Shown here one piece after another: positions 11,246-22,850 of a stretch of 64,000 nucleotides of DNA (position 1 is the first letter of the stretch; each line of letters opens with the position of its first letter). A program made the translations under genes and the position numbers. A model generated the notes under the pieces. The model made no database searches, was not told the origin of the DNA, and saw nothing but the letters and a program-made list of their open reading frames with translations. The DNA is from Tulasnella sp. 424 (taxonomy: Eukaryota > Basidiomycota > Agaricomycetes > Cantharellales > Tulasnellaceae). Location: assembly GCA_019633425.1 (NCBI GenBank), contig WSUB01000117.1, forward strand, positions 62,001-126,000. The letters are read 5' to 3'.

Positions 11246-14007
11246 ATGTCAACTGGCAACCCGAACGATCGAGTCCCACCTGGAAGCTACTTGACACCCA
11301 CTCCCGCATCTCGAGTAGCACACTCAACGCCCTCGGTTTCTTCATCAGCACCTACAGTTCCATCGCTCCTCAGGACGCCGCCTTCGACAACGAACCTCGC
11401 CGAAGCCGCTGTACCTGGCGAAGCGTCAAGCCACAACAATGGAGCACGTCTCTCACCACCGCAAGAAATGCAGAGCCCGGAAGCCGGTCCATCCCGCAGT
11501 CCTTTAGGGAGTGTTGCAAGTAGAAGCCATTCGACTTTGAGCAGTAGTCTGCCCAGTTCAAATGTTCGTCCTGGAGACGATACCCAACAACCATCACGAA
11601 TGCAGCCTACGTCATCAAGCCCAAGGGCCACCGTCCCCTTCCCGTCCAAAGGAAGCAGCAGCTCACCTTCTCCTCCAGGTAAGAAAGACGCCGTTCTATT
11701 ATCTCTTCCTGTGTTCCGTGTTTTCCTCACGTTCGGAATCCGCAGCCATGGTTAGGGGCAACTCCAACCTGTCCGAGCTACCCGACACGGTTCCGTCACT
11801 GCTGAACACCATCCCCGGGCCTAATGTTGGCAGAGGGAGACCGACAGGTCGACCATCCATTACAGGACGCCATGGCCGGAGGTGGTCGGATCCTGATGAT
11901 CCAGCTCGAGCGCTCGGTCTCACGCCATCGAGTTCAAGGGACCCAGTAACCGGCACTCCAAAGCGAGTGTCTTTCGATGACGAGTCACTTCACCAAAGCA
12001 ATGCACCTGGGACAAATGGTGCACCGCTCGGAGATTCAACCACCGACAGACGAGATGCTTCCGCAGGGGGGTTAAAGCGGATTAGCAGTTCTTTGGAGAG
12101 GATCAAACAAGCCTGTGGGTCTAGCTGCAGGCTCCTATTGTTTCTTAAATGGCTCATAGATGACTTTCACTAGTCACAAGCAGACCTACCAGTGACCCTA
12201 TTCTTCCGGTGCATCAAGACCCACCATCCCGTTCTCCACCGCTTCGTTCTCAGTCACCTTACCGTGGTTGGCAACTCCGTCGTAACCCCCATTTCTGGCC
12301 GACTCCAACACCTCACACTAACCACGGTATCGGCCGCCCCTGGTCGCGGCCGTGCGATCCGTACGCATTCCCAGATGGTCAGGCCAGCCGCCCCGAACGT
12401 CTCCGACTAAAACATGCCCGCAACGATGGCTCTTGGGCATGCTGCGGTAGCTATTCGTTACAGAGCGCCCTCTCAAACGTGCCATTGTTCCACGCTACCG
12501 TATTTTGGATCGAATATGTCGCGCGTCAGGTGTACAGGCATTTCTTGTTACGGCTGCCTAGTCTATACTTCCGGCGTGTTTGGAGAATCATCTTTGTGGC
12601 CCAGGTCTCACGGGCGGAGTTGGACCAAATGATCCAGCAACGGCAGCTTGGGGCCGAGTTTCCCATTCAGGTGCAGTGGATTCCGCCAGTGGTTTCGCCG
12701 GGCTTGGCTCGATTCCGGAATGAATGGGAGGACTTCATCGACAATCTCCTAAGGGAATGGAAGACTTTCAACGTCGTCTCCGCGCTCCTCTTATCGTAAG
12801 CATTCTCCAAACCTTTTCAGTCTAGACGGGTTTCGAACCAACTCTTTATAGTGCCATCTTGACAATTTTCCAGCTTGACGGTTCCAATCAGCCTATTACA
12901 CGAACCGCCGCTTTGGCATCTCTGGGTTCAGCATTATGGTCTCTAATATTCGGAGGGGTATATGTGGTTCGATTCCAAAGCATGAAGGATATGATCAAGG
13001 CGTCCCGGTGGGCTGAAGCCGCTCAGGATACGGTTCAAGCGATTTTTTGGAACGTCTGGGTGTTTTTGGCTCTGCCCGCAGTTCGTCATTTGCTATTCAC
13101 GCGCAAGGCTGCAAACTAACGTCTCCCACCCACCAAGGTTTCTCTAGCGTACGCTATTATATTCTTCTTCATATCCGTGATGAGCTTCATCTGGACCACG
13201 GTGCGTGCTTTTAATCATGTGTTTGATCTGCGTTCTGGAGCCTGACCTTGCGTCTAGGGCACCGATGCGAGCCCTAGTCCGGTTCCGCAAAATTTGGCTT
13301 TCATCCCAAGAACCCTAGTGACATGCGTATTTGCCCTGGGACTTGCATACTTCATCTTTGTCGTACGCACCTTCAAGTCATACTCTGACCCTTGGCCCAC
13401 TCAAGTGGTCGACATGGCGGAGGCCGTACTTACACCACGAGGTAGAGATCTACCACTACGGGATCCTCCCCCTGGCCCTAATGATGACCGCGGTCGGGCG
13501 ACGGAATTACAACGCGAAGCACGGGAACGGCGGACATCTCTTCGACGGTTCGGAAGTCCAGACATCTATTATCGACAACCCTACCCACCCACAACTGGGA
13601 CACACTCGGCTCCAGTCCTTCCTAGCCAAAGCATGTTGGGCTTTGAACCCTCGCCGAACTCCTCACCTTATCCGAACACCGGCCTGGGTGCTCCTGGAGG
13701 GTTCGTCAACGCGGCAGAGAAGCGGAATGTCTTCGTTGGTGACAGCACCATGCCCATCGCTGGCGGAAGCCATATGCACAGCAGTCCACCGCATGACATG
13801 ATTCCCATGTCAAACGTGGGGGCCCCAGACCAGCGACCTCCTTCGTATGGGTATCCTCCAGAAAAGAACAGTGGACAACCTTTTGAGGAACCTGGGGACG
13901 CTGTCAGCAGGCGACGGGCAAGTCCTTTGAGGCCTGGTGTCATGCCCTTATCAGAAGAGAAGAGCGAGTCTACCGATGACAACGAATCCTACATCGGAAT
14001 AATGTGA
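11246..14007 (+). CDS. Conserved basidiomycete multi-pass membrane protein
   Basis: Seen: starts MSTGNPNDRVPPGSYL. About 300 residues of Ser/Pro-rich disordered sequence (first intron about 11679-11745) precede a membrane region of roughly four hydrophobic spans: FNVVSALLLSAILTIFQ, ALASLGSALWSLIFGGVYVV, VFLALPAVSLAYAIIFFFIS and LVTCVFALGLAYFIFVV. Between spans 2 and 3 lies a conserved amphipathic stretch with ASRWAEAAQDTVQAIFWN. A proline-rich, charged C-terminal tail of about 200 residues ends at 14007. Known: uncharacterised proteins with this spacing and the RTAALxSL and SRWAEEA-like wording are common in Agaricomycetes; no function is established to my knowledge. Several introns of about 55-65 nt interrupt the membrane part. 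Function unknown. Confidence 0.75.
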
Positions 14008-14500
14008 TCGCAGTCAATTCACGATACCCCCCTCATGCTCTTATGGACCTTCGCCTACACCTAACTTTCCTCGGCTGCTGTCAGCCTCGTTACTGTTCAT
14101 TACATGTACACCCACACTGTCGTCCTAATGTCACCGTCGATCATTGATGTATAGTAGTGCGTATAGACATGCATTGGTATCATAAACACGGTCCTTCTTT
14201 CGATTTCCAGCATGTTCATCCCAGGGTAAGAGGTTGCTGTCGCTGTCGATATCCGGAAGTGCGTCGTTTCACCGAGCGGTGTTGGATCTCCTGCCAATTT
14301 ATGCCTACTCTAGTTCTGTTTCTAAAGGCTTTCCGACAGAGGTGCCTCGACAGGAACGAGGTCAAGGCGCTAGACGGTCCATGTTATCCACAGCTCCGAA
14401 GAATGATACCCCATGAAACCCACCACTCGGCAATATTGATTGATATACGTCGCATCACTGCTCGAGAAAGAGATGTGTCGCTCCGATTTTTGCATGACAG
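14008..14500. other. Interval between convergent genes
   Basis: 3' flank of the membrane-protein gene and of the minus-strand Gag-like gene. The unresolved C-terminal exons of the latter may reach into it. Nothing else was recognised. Confidence 0.3.
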
Positions 14501-15572
14501 AGACAAGAGGATAATTCACTATGCTGGCCAAAACCTGGGTGAGCCCAAACCTGGAGTCGGACAAACCATCAACGTACATCCAGCCGTGGTACGAGCTGAA
14601 GCGGTTAGAGCTCGGCTGGTTGATACGTGCCAAAGCGCTGAGTGGCGGGGTTGCTTGGTAGCTGCCTTGGAGGTGTGTGATGTAGTCCCTTCGTCGTCGG
14701 TTCCTTTTGTCGCGACCAGGAAAGCACGCCTAGACAACTGCCACGTTCATACACACTCGAGAACGAGATCATTAAGGGTGAGTTACTAGGACTCACTTCG
14801 ATTTTCCAGGTTTTTCATGAAGTTTACCTAGAAAGCAAGCACTAAGCCAGTCAGCCTCGGTGGGCGAATTCTGCGATGAACCATTAAACTCGTCGCTGAC
14901 GCCATGTATATCTTTAACGACGAACCAAAAGCCTTAAATGATGCGGCATTGAGCTCATGTATTCGACATGTAAAGCATCCGAGGCCGAGTCCGACACCAC
15001 GTGGCACCGATGCGAGTTCAACGTCCGAGACAAAACGCCGAGTGGGGAACCGTCCTCTTCGGAGACTATGCGAACCCGAGCAATCTCAATCGACTCGGCA
15101 AGTGTATCCAAAGATTCATCGGCCATAGACGGATTGGTTGGTGTAGTCGCGAACCGAGCTGGAGGGTTGGGGCTGTATGGGGGTGGATAATCAAGCCCAG
15201 TAGAAAAAGCCACTGAAGCACACTCACAGAGGCATCTGCTCAATTATCCTCGGAATTGGGGGGTAAGCTTCTATCAGTGCCTGCTCCAGGAGGGCCCAAC
15301 CATTTCTTGTGCTCTTGTCGAGGGAGATATGCCACCGCAGAGCGGGACCGACAAAACACGTCGAGGCGAAGTTAGCCAACCAAGCATAGTCCTGACTCTT
15401 TCCTTGATCGAAAGCGAATTCCCCGATTGCAACAATGAAGTCTTCGCACTCGTCTCCGTCTACGCCACGGAAGATGATTCGAGATCGGGAATCGTCTTGC
15501 CTGGAAAGGTGGCCAGAGGTAGTGAGCCTTGCTATTATCCGGTGCCCATTAAATTATGAACGGGTCGCTCAT
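14500..15572 (-). CDS. Gag-like (retrotransposon capsid-like) protein, copy A; 3' exons unresolved
   Basis: Seen: a tiny first exon at 15572 (MSDP) splices in frame to DDSRSRIIFRGVDGDECEDF, then FASTCFVGPALRWHISLDKS and a W..LL..AL...YP segment (to about 15250). After an intron come a proline-rich linker, IARVRIVSEEDG and SDALHVEY (to about 14920). Further exons toward 14500 could not be fixed. The same ordered blocks occur in the gene at 51750-53190: FASTCFAGAALRWYETLD, ILTGRVRFIAEV, SNALHVQ. Known: the A..WY..L......W..L...L...F pattern resembles the retrotransposon Gag (capsid) region, and a family with this architecture is widespread in Agaricomycetes. No protease or reverse transcriptase lies nearby and the gene has introns. 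Inferred: a host-maintained Gag-derived or Gag-like gene. Role unknown. Confidence 0.6.
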
Positions 15573-15857
15573 TGAATGTCATTTGGTTGGCGGATGCTCG
15601 GGGGCTCACAGTATTCCGACATCCCGTCTCGGTCCTCTTGGGTGTTCGATGCGGACAGGCGAGGAGAGCGATGTGTATAGTGAGATGGATCACAAGTGTG
15701 ACGAACTTGCCGGTTCCGGGCCAAACTTGTGACAACAAAGTAGCTCCAAGACCCACTAAGGAGCGGGGCCCGGCCGAAAGAGCGCAGTAAAACAGCTGAT
15801 CGTTACACACTAAAGGAATAAGCGAATTTCCTAACCACACATCGAACTATGTAAGTT

Positions 15858-17039
15858 TCAAATCGAACGTTTAACACTGCCCCACTCGCGAATCGCAGCT
15901 CCTATCCTTTGCTGTAGGTTTTCCTTGCACATTCTACAGCCAACTGTGCTGAAAATCGGTCCGAAAGTGGAGAGCATATCCACCTCTGAAGTGTTCTGAG
16001 GTAGATCTTTGGAGAGTATTTCCGCCGTCATGGCTCTCCATCCCTTCTGGAGAGCGTCCAGACCTTCCTCCGAGCAGAATGCTATCGGAGAGTGATTCTG
16101 AACAGGAGCTCCTAGGATTCGTTTCAGGGCTTCCGTTCTCCCGAGGTGTAAGAAGAAGAGGCGACGGAGGTAATGTGGTCCTATTTCAATCGCTTGCGAT
16201 TCGGACAATGACGATAAGGAAGCCTTGAGGGTATGTTCGCTAGCCACAACGCACACGCTCTCCATCCCGTAAACGGCCCCTGTTGCATACACACGTATGG
16301 GATCTGAGTCAACTTGCTTGAGCAGTAGCGTCCAGATCTCTGACTCGACGTCGGGAATGGGTAGACCGTACTTGGTCGAGGCTGATAATGCACCGGAAAT
16401 CAAGTCGATTCCAGGGCCATATCTTCGACATGATCTGGTAACCAGGATGTTGAGGACGACTTCAGGTGACTATGCAGGTCTGACTCACATGCCGTACGTC
16501 ATGTGTAACAAGACGTTGAAAGTGGCCGAGGCTTCATCGACAAAGATGATCTCGGGTGGGGCATACTGAGTTGTGGATTGGGATCTGGGAAGAGATGGCC
16601 TAGACGCCTCAGGGGGGGGCGGTTCTTCCGAGCTTGAACGATGGAGAGGGTGTCGACGGGAGGGCATGATAGGTAGTGGCTCCTGGTGTGCAGCTTGAAC
16701 GGCGGTGTCTGTGAGCAGGGCTCCAAAGTCATTTGACGACCTAGATCGAAGAAGGCGCTTGTGGCAATAGAAGAAAATAGCGTCGCTTTGCATAAATACA
16801 GCGCTAAGCAGATGCTGCAAGTGAACGGACAATGCGAGCTCAATCTACCTCGTTTGAATGATCAAATCGCACATCTCTCCAGGTGGCACGCCGGGAAGAA
16901 CAGCAGCGGGAAAGAAGGTCGTTGAAACATGGATTTTCGTGGGCTCAGCGCTTATGACGTGCTGGCTGCTTGATTCCTTCAGCAATGCAAGTTGGTCACC
17001 TTTCCTCGAGCTTTAGACGTGAAGAGATGGACTTGCCAT
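15858..17039 (-). CDS. BTB/POZ-domain protein, basidiomycete type
   Basis: Seen: from the N-terminus, VSTTFFPAAVLPGVPPGEMC, DLIIQT, an intron, SDAIFFYCHKRLLRSRSSN, a Ser/Pro-rich insert of about 50 residues, IIFVDEASATFNVLLHMTYGM, an intron, and ASTKYGLPIPDVESEIWTL. A helical C-terminal half follows, with a Cys pair near its end (VGCRMCKENL), and stops at 15858. Known: the D-LII-T / F--HK-LL / F-VLLH--YG pattern is the BTB fold with a following helical BACK-like region, a large family in Agaricomycetes. Some BTB proteins recruit substrates to Cullin-3 ligases; nothing here shows that for this one. The start is uncertain. The ATG at 17039 works if a 42-nt intron with donor GTCTAA is used, which is weak. 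Confidence 0.75.
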
Positions 17040-19078
17040 GCTATGAACAGTGGAGACAAGAAGAGAAATCTGAATATAGTATCGGATACATACTTATAGG
17101 ATATTCTGGCGTCCTAAATAAAGCGGCCTTCGGAGGGCCTTCGCGGTTCCTAGCAGACACTACCCAGAGCAGCGGAACGAGGGGCCAAATCTTCCTTGGA
17201 TGCTTTCATCTTCCAAATGTATCACAGGTGGATTGGCAATATTCACCTGACCTTGTTCCGGCAGCCTCCGTGGAGTTTAAGGGTGAGCTCTACGGTCAAA
17301 CGACATGGTCCGTATACCCGGGTTCATCACAACTGCACCAATGCTATAGAGGAAACCCCTTCGATAGTTATACTCGATTGAAATTATGTACCTGCACTGA
17401 GATCCAGTTGGAGTCAGAGATAAGGGAGGGTAGGGTGGCGTCGACGACACCCTGGTGATAGGTAAATGACATGTCAATCAATGACCGGTCAACGATCGGA
17501 GGGTCGAAATAGGGGTGTCGATTACCAGTGATCGGTCGCCTTGGATTAGAGCTATACAGTAGAGCCCACGTTTCGATATGAATAGAGTTGGTGGTCATGC
17601 TAATAATGCTCCGGACGATCGGATCCCCAGTCGGATGCTGGGCTAGATGGAACGTGGACTACGGTGCAAGAAAATGCAGCGAAGAGCCGGTTCCTTGGAG
17701 AGGACCCGCAACTTACACTCTAGGCGGACATAGAAGCGTCATTCATCAAGCACGAGGTTAGTACATTACGCTCAATGGACCCATTCGCTCTCCTTCCGGG
17801 GCCTACTAGTAAAGTAATGTATATAAACACCGCTTAGTACAATTAATATAGATCCCCCCCACCCCTGTCGTTTACCTGTCGTTGACCCACCCCGCGTCTT
17901 TTACCGAGCCGCCTAGGCGACGCTGTCATGCACCTGACTAAGACCTATTGGACACCTCTCCGGAGGTGTCTGACGCTACTCTAAAGCGGGGTCTGAGGGT
18001 CCCGAGTTTATTCGCCCACATATGGGCTTATGAAAGAAATAGAGTGCCAGATAGATAAAATGCCTTTAGATACCCCCACGGGAATGTGGAAAATGAGACT
18101 GGCCTGCAGCTCTTGGTTGCATCTAGTCTGTTCATGTCCAAACGGCCCCACCTTCCCAAAGTAGTAATATGACACTGAATTCGCTCACGGAAAAAGGGCT
18201 CATTGTATACTAATTTAGGAAGGTGGGGCTTGTGGCGGTAATTTCGCTATGTAATGCGCCGCAAATGGTACCACATCCCCGAGGACGCCGTCAGGGGAAT
18301 CGGCAATACCGTCAGTTAGGTCACAAAGGTCCTCCATCAACAAGACTACTATTTTTAGGTGTAAGCTTCCATGCCTTGCAATTGCAGTGGTGCATCTCGA
18401 AGGGATTCAGACTTCTTGCTTTGTTGTCGCCCCTACGTGTAGCTCTATCGCGCGATCCCATCGCGAGGACCGAGGGCAGACGACATGTTCTCCTTCATTC
18501 CACGCGACTGCTTCTATTTCGGCCCTCGTCAAAGTTTGATACGCGTCTTGAAGGAGGTCGCTCTCCGGGTGGGATAGTGAAGTGCGAGGTTTGCAAAGGA
18601 TTGGTCCTGCCAAGCTACCTTGCGAAACTTGCACCAGAGCCAAGCTCACCGAAACAAGGCACGTCCGGGAACGACTGCAATTAGTATCCTTAGCGATTTT
18701 GTGAACTAGATCCACTACCGAGGAAGGAGAGGAACCCTAGTCCTTTGCTCGTTTTCTGTCATACTACAAGCATGGTGCTTGCTGGACTATGCACGTCACA
18801 CTGATCAGGTCTACCCAGCTCTACCAACCACTGCCCTACACCTTGACAAAATACATTAGGCAAACATCGTAGCTTACAAACGGTGAACTTTGAGTATTGG
18901 TTCAAGTCAGCGTCCTTGGCATTATGGTCTGCAGAAGCTTTGAAAGGCGATCAAAAAAAGCGGTCCTAGGATTCGCGATTTTGGGGAAGTAGTGTTGACG
19001 TAAGTATGGGCGTGGAACCGCTATCAAAAGTAGAGCCCAACCTTCGGGTCGTGCATCTCCATCTTCATGTGCGAGTCA
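17040..19078. other. Gene-free interval, about 2 kb
   Basis: No ORF with protein-like or family character was seen on either strand. The main structure is the inverted repeat at 18145-18229. There is a short C-rich run near 17855. The stretch next to 19079 lies downstream of TSR2. Confidence 0.45.
18145..18229. repeat. 85-bp imperfect inverted repeat (hairpin or very small MITE)
   Basis: The left arm GCCCCACCTTCCCAAAGTAG matches the reverse complement of the right arm, GCCCCACCTTCCTAAATTAG. The outer 12 bases are identical and a few inner bases differ. The loop is about 40 bp. I see no clear target-site duplication, so it could be a decayed fold-back element or a transcribed hairpin. Confidence 0.55.
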
Positions 19079-19666
19079 TCATCTCCTCCCACCTCGCTTA
19101 ACCGTGGTAAAGCCGTCTTCGTCGACTTCAGGTTCATTTGCAATCTTTTGTGATACAAGAGTCGGGGGTTCGTCGGCCTCCATGTCGACGTCGCTTTCTG
19201 AGCCTTCCTCTTCATCATCTCCGGAATCGCTCCCGTCTCCCTGCCTTGTTGCCTGAATCTGAGATGCGCTTGCCTGAAGCGCAATTCCTTCTAGTCTCTC
19301 AACCTCTTCGACCCCTCTTCCTTCCCGAACATCTCTCCAAAGGCTCACGATCCCTCTGGCCAGCCCCCCGCTGCTATCGTCCTCGATCTCGCAGTTATAT
19401 TCCTCAGCCATGGCCTGCAAAATGAGAACCTCGACATCATCAAAGTCAGGCACTGATCGAGATCTGACGTGCGCTTCTTCGAATGCGTCGACGATCTCCG
19501 ACGCCAAGAAAGTGCGCTTTTCAAGGGATCCGGGCCCACCCCATTCCTGGTCTATCGCGATTCGCAGGACAGGCCAGCTGGTAAGCAGTGCGATCACGCC
19601 TCGAGCGAAGAGTACGAGTGAAGGGTCTGGTGTAGTACGCGGTGCGGATTGTACCGAAGTCGACAT
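19079..19666 (-). CDS. TSR2: Pre-rRNA-processing protein TSR2 (eS26 escort chaperone)
   Basis: Seen: 195 codons, intronless, starting MSTSVQSAPRTTPDPSLVLF at 19666. The core helical domain has ARGVIALLTSWPVLRIAI, QEWGG and a LASEIVDAF motif. An acidic low-complexity stretch (GDDEEEGSESDVDMEADE) follows, then the conserved C-terminal VDEDGFTTVKRGGRR. Known: Tsr2 binds free ribosomal protein eS26 and delivers it to the 40S precursor, and its acidic tail is typical. The upstream in-frame ATG at 19771 would add 35 residues of basic sequence unlike the family, so the internal start is preferred. It is divergent from GRC3 with 130 bp between starts. Confidence 0.92.
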   Translation of the reverse strand: MSTSVQSAPRTTPDPSLVLFARGVIALLTSWPVLRIAIDQEWGGPGSLEKRTFLASEIVDAFEEAHVRSRSVPDFDDVEVLILQAMAEEYNCEIEDDSSGGLARGIVSLWRDVREGRGVEEVERLEGIALQASASQIQATRQGDGSDSGDDEEEGSESDVDMEADEPPTLVSQKIANEPEVDEDGFTTVKRGGRR

Positions 19667-19796
19667 TGCAAAGGTAGAGTGATGCTCTGATGGCGGGCGG
19701 TGGAAGGGGAGAAAACTAGGTGATTGTGAGGGGCTTGCGTGAGAATTATCACGTGCACGCAATCTTTTCATCCCTCACTCACCCACACCCGCCAGG
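19667..19796. promoter_or_regulatory. 130-bp bidirectional promoter region of TSR2 and GRC3
   Basis: Start codons at 19666 (-) and 19797 (+) face away from each other with only 130 bp between them. Both products act in ribosome assembly, so co-regulation is a reasonable inference. A CACGTG E-box-like hexamer (in TATCACGTGCACG, about 19750) lies in the gap. Confidence 0.55.
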
Positions 19797-22473
19797 ATGC
19801 TCAGCGCAGTTGCCGCAAGGAAAGCTGCAAAAAAGGCTGAGCAAGAAGTCAAGGCAGCGGAGGAAGCTGCACAAAAAGCATCTAATCAACGTCGAACGGG
19901 ATCCAAAGACAAGAGTGTTGTGTCCGGAAAATTGACGCTTGCTACACTGGCAATGCCGACGGGGATATCTAAAAAGCGAAAGGTCCCTAGGGAGACAGAA
20001 ACTAATGAACCCGGAAAGACGGTTGACTCGTCGAAGACAAGAAATGAAGACAGCACTACTGGGTCGCTTCCTATCAATGATGTCGCTATTTCGGAAGCTG
20101 GGCCGTCCGAGCCAATGAAAAAGAAGCCCAGGAGAGCGTGGTCACCGAGCCAGCTCTTAACATCAGCTGCGGAAGAGGATGGGGATAATGATGAGGACTC
20201 GGACGATGACGCTGTCCTCGATTTGGGCCCTTCTGCAACTAGGGAAGCATCTGAGGAACGATCCCATCGAGTGTAAGAGAACATAATACTCGTTCCGCTC
20301 CTCCGTGACTAAACAAGTTAATACGGAAGTCCTGCTGCTTCGACTTTCAGGCCAATTGTCGGCCAGAACACCTTCCCTGCTTCATTCACCAAGTCAAGTC
20401 CTTCGTCCGGCACCCTCGTCATTCTCAAATGGGCCCAAGAGGAGTCGATTGTCTTCACCGGTGCCGTCAGATTGACCCTCATTGTCGGGCATGTTTCGGT
20501 ATTCGGCACAGAAATTGCCCCTGGGCAAAGTAACCCCGTCTTTGCTTCGACGCTCGGACCTCTACCAACGCTGCGCCACTCCAGGAGTCAGCATGCAGTC
20601 TCCTCCGCCGACATTGACCTCGATGCCTTGGAGGCGCTTCCGAAGGAGGTCAAGGACGAGTGGAGGATGGGTGATACGGTAGTTCGCCTGGAGAGCATGT
20701 CTGAAACAAGGGTAGCAGGCTTGGGAGACGTCGTAGGGACCTGCGAAGGGATGTTTGGAGACAACGATTGGGAAGGTTCTAGCTCAGATCTGGGCATTGA
20801 AGGCTTTCACCTTGTAGGGAATCATCAGGTCTAGCCACAGGAACCATACTCACAGGTCTTTCTTGATTTAGGTGCTGAAGCACCATCCTGGCATCCACAC
20901 ATTCTCGGCCCCTGTGCCATGGATGGACGCGATAGGCCAAATGGTCGAAATTCCGCCCCAAGGGCCCAAACCAGGGACTCCTCGCACCGTGGTTCTCGTC
21001 AGGGGTCCCAAGAGGTCAGGCAAAAGTACATTCGCTAGGATGATGATGAATTGCATGCTCTCTCGGTACGTATCGCTTTAAGATGCTCCTCTGCGTAGTT
21101 TAATCTCTAGGTGGCACCCGGACAGGTACGAACAAGTGGCTTATCTGGACTGTGACGTAGGCCAGTCCGAATTTGGGCCAGGTGGTACCGTGGGTCTGTA
21201 TCTCGTTGCGGAACCACAATTTGGTTCGTACATTTTGGCCTGCTTTGCTCTGGGTAGCTAATGATTTATTGTATCCATAGGGCTTCCCTGCACACATCCC
21301 CGGCGACCCTTGGCCGCGCATTACATCGGCTCAATGTCTCCTCGCTCAAACCCTTCGCATTATATTTCGGCGATCGGTTCTCTACTTCAAGTTTTTCGCG
21401 GAGAAATTCAGTTTGGATCGGTATCACCGACTGATGAGCTGAGCAGCCAAGAGACCTCATCTCGCCATCGGCCAGCCGCAAAGATATCTTCAACCATCCC
21501 ACTCGTTATTAACACACACGGCTGGGTCAAGGGAATGGGAGCAGATTTGGCACGACAGATAGAGGAACTTGCCCAGCCCACGCACATCTTTGAACTCCTT
21601 CCACGACCCTCGGATAGGGAGATGGACTTGTATGGGTTTGAAGGTGGTCCTTCCGGAAGAAACACCGGGGAGCGGGTATTGCTGAGCGAAGTCCCAGGAA
21701 CCACGGTGTGGGGGGATGATGCCGCCAACGGTCCGAGCTTCCTGAGTGCAGAGCTGCCAAAGGTCTTTACCCTCCCTCCTGGACCCTTGCCTGGTCCAGG
21801 AAGCTACCTCAGCAAACCCGAAGAGCTCAGAGACCTGGGAATCATGAGCTACTTCCACTCCCAGCTCGAATCCAGAACCTGGAGGACAGACGTCGCCTTA
21901 ACTGCGGTACCGCCGTATGAGGTAGATGCGGCGGAGGCTTTCGATGCCATCATTATTACCGGATCGGGATCGGAGGATGTCGTGATCGAGGAGCTAGCAA
22001 GAGTATTGAACGGTTCGGTTGTGGCTTTGGTCGAAGCTGACGAACCCAAAGCGATCCTCCCTCTTCCGAAGGGGCAGGCAATTCCCTACGTACAAGGAGC
22101 TGCACCTCCTGATCCCCTCACATCTCGTTGCCTCGGTCTCGGCTTCATCCGGGCCAGCAGGTCCCCGACACCGACGTCTCTCCAGATACATATCGTTACC
22201 CCTCTACCACAAGATGAGGTGGCTCGCTGTCGGGTGCTTGTCAAAGGCGAAATTGATATGCCAATATGGGCGTCAATTGGCAGCAGTAGCTCAGTGGAGG
22301 GTCGCGAGTGGAAGAATGGACGGTTGCACGGCGTAGGGTGGGAGGACACTCCGTATCTCGCCTACCGTCGCCCACAAGGGAGCGGGCAGTCCTCAAAGCC
22401 TCTTGGGACAATTCCGATAGGAGGAGATGTCAAAAAGGGGAGAAAAAACGTCAGGAGGGCGGCTCAAGTGTAG
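19797..22473 (+). CDS. GRC3: Polynucleotide 5'-hydroxyl-kinase GRC3
   Basis: Seen: an Ala/Lys-rich helical start MLSAVAARKAAKKAEQEVKA and a Lys/acidic linker of about 150 residues. After an intron comes the N-terminal domain, with IVFTGAVRLTLIVGHVSVFG. The kinase domain has Walker A VRGPKRSGKST (about 21005) and, after another intron, YLDCDVGQSEFGPGGTVGL. It continues through PLVINTHGWVKGMGADL and THIFEL to a stop at 22473. Known: Grc3 (NOL9/Clp1 family) forms a complex with the nuclease Las1. It phosphorylates the 5'-OH left by ITS2 cleavage so that Rat1 can trim pre-25S rRNA, and it also supports Pol I termination. All key P-loop residues are present. Confidence 0.92.
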
Positions 22474-22850
22474 CATGTACCCGCCAGGAAGCCTAACATG
22501 TCTGATACGGGTCTCAACGCGGAGACCGGTGTGGTGCCAGTGCGAGCACCTCCATGGGGAACAACCAACCGGACGGTCACTTTCGCATAATATTAAATCT
22601 GCGCCCCACCTATACAACTCTCGAGCCGCTTTTACCGTAGGCTTACTTGTTTGGATTTAGCTGCACAGGGAGGGTCCTCTTGCGTCTGAGTGTTTCCGCT
22701 ATCTGACGAGTTGGCTATTAGTAATAAAATCTGATTGATGGATTCCAGACTTCTACACGGTATTGCTGTGTGCTGAACCAAAGGGGTGACCCAAACGCGT
22801 CACCTGACTTATGTAGTCACGCATTCGAGTGACTGACCTCCACCACCGCC
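22474..22850. other. Intergenic stretch between GRC3 and NCS6
   Basis: 377 bp between co-directional genes; expected to hold the GRC3 3' end and the NCS6 promoter. No distinct element recognised. Confidence 0.3.

Noticed and set aside
16970..17458. 162-aa plus ORF
   Set aside because: It overlaps the 5' part of the BTB gene on the other strand, shows no family motif, and has no matching splice or neighbour support.
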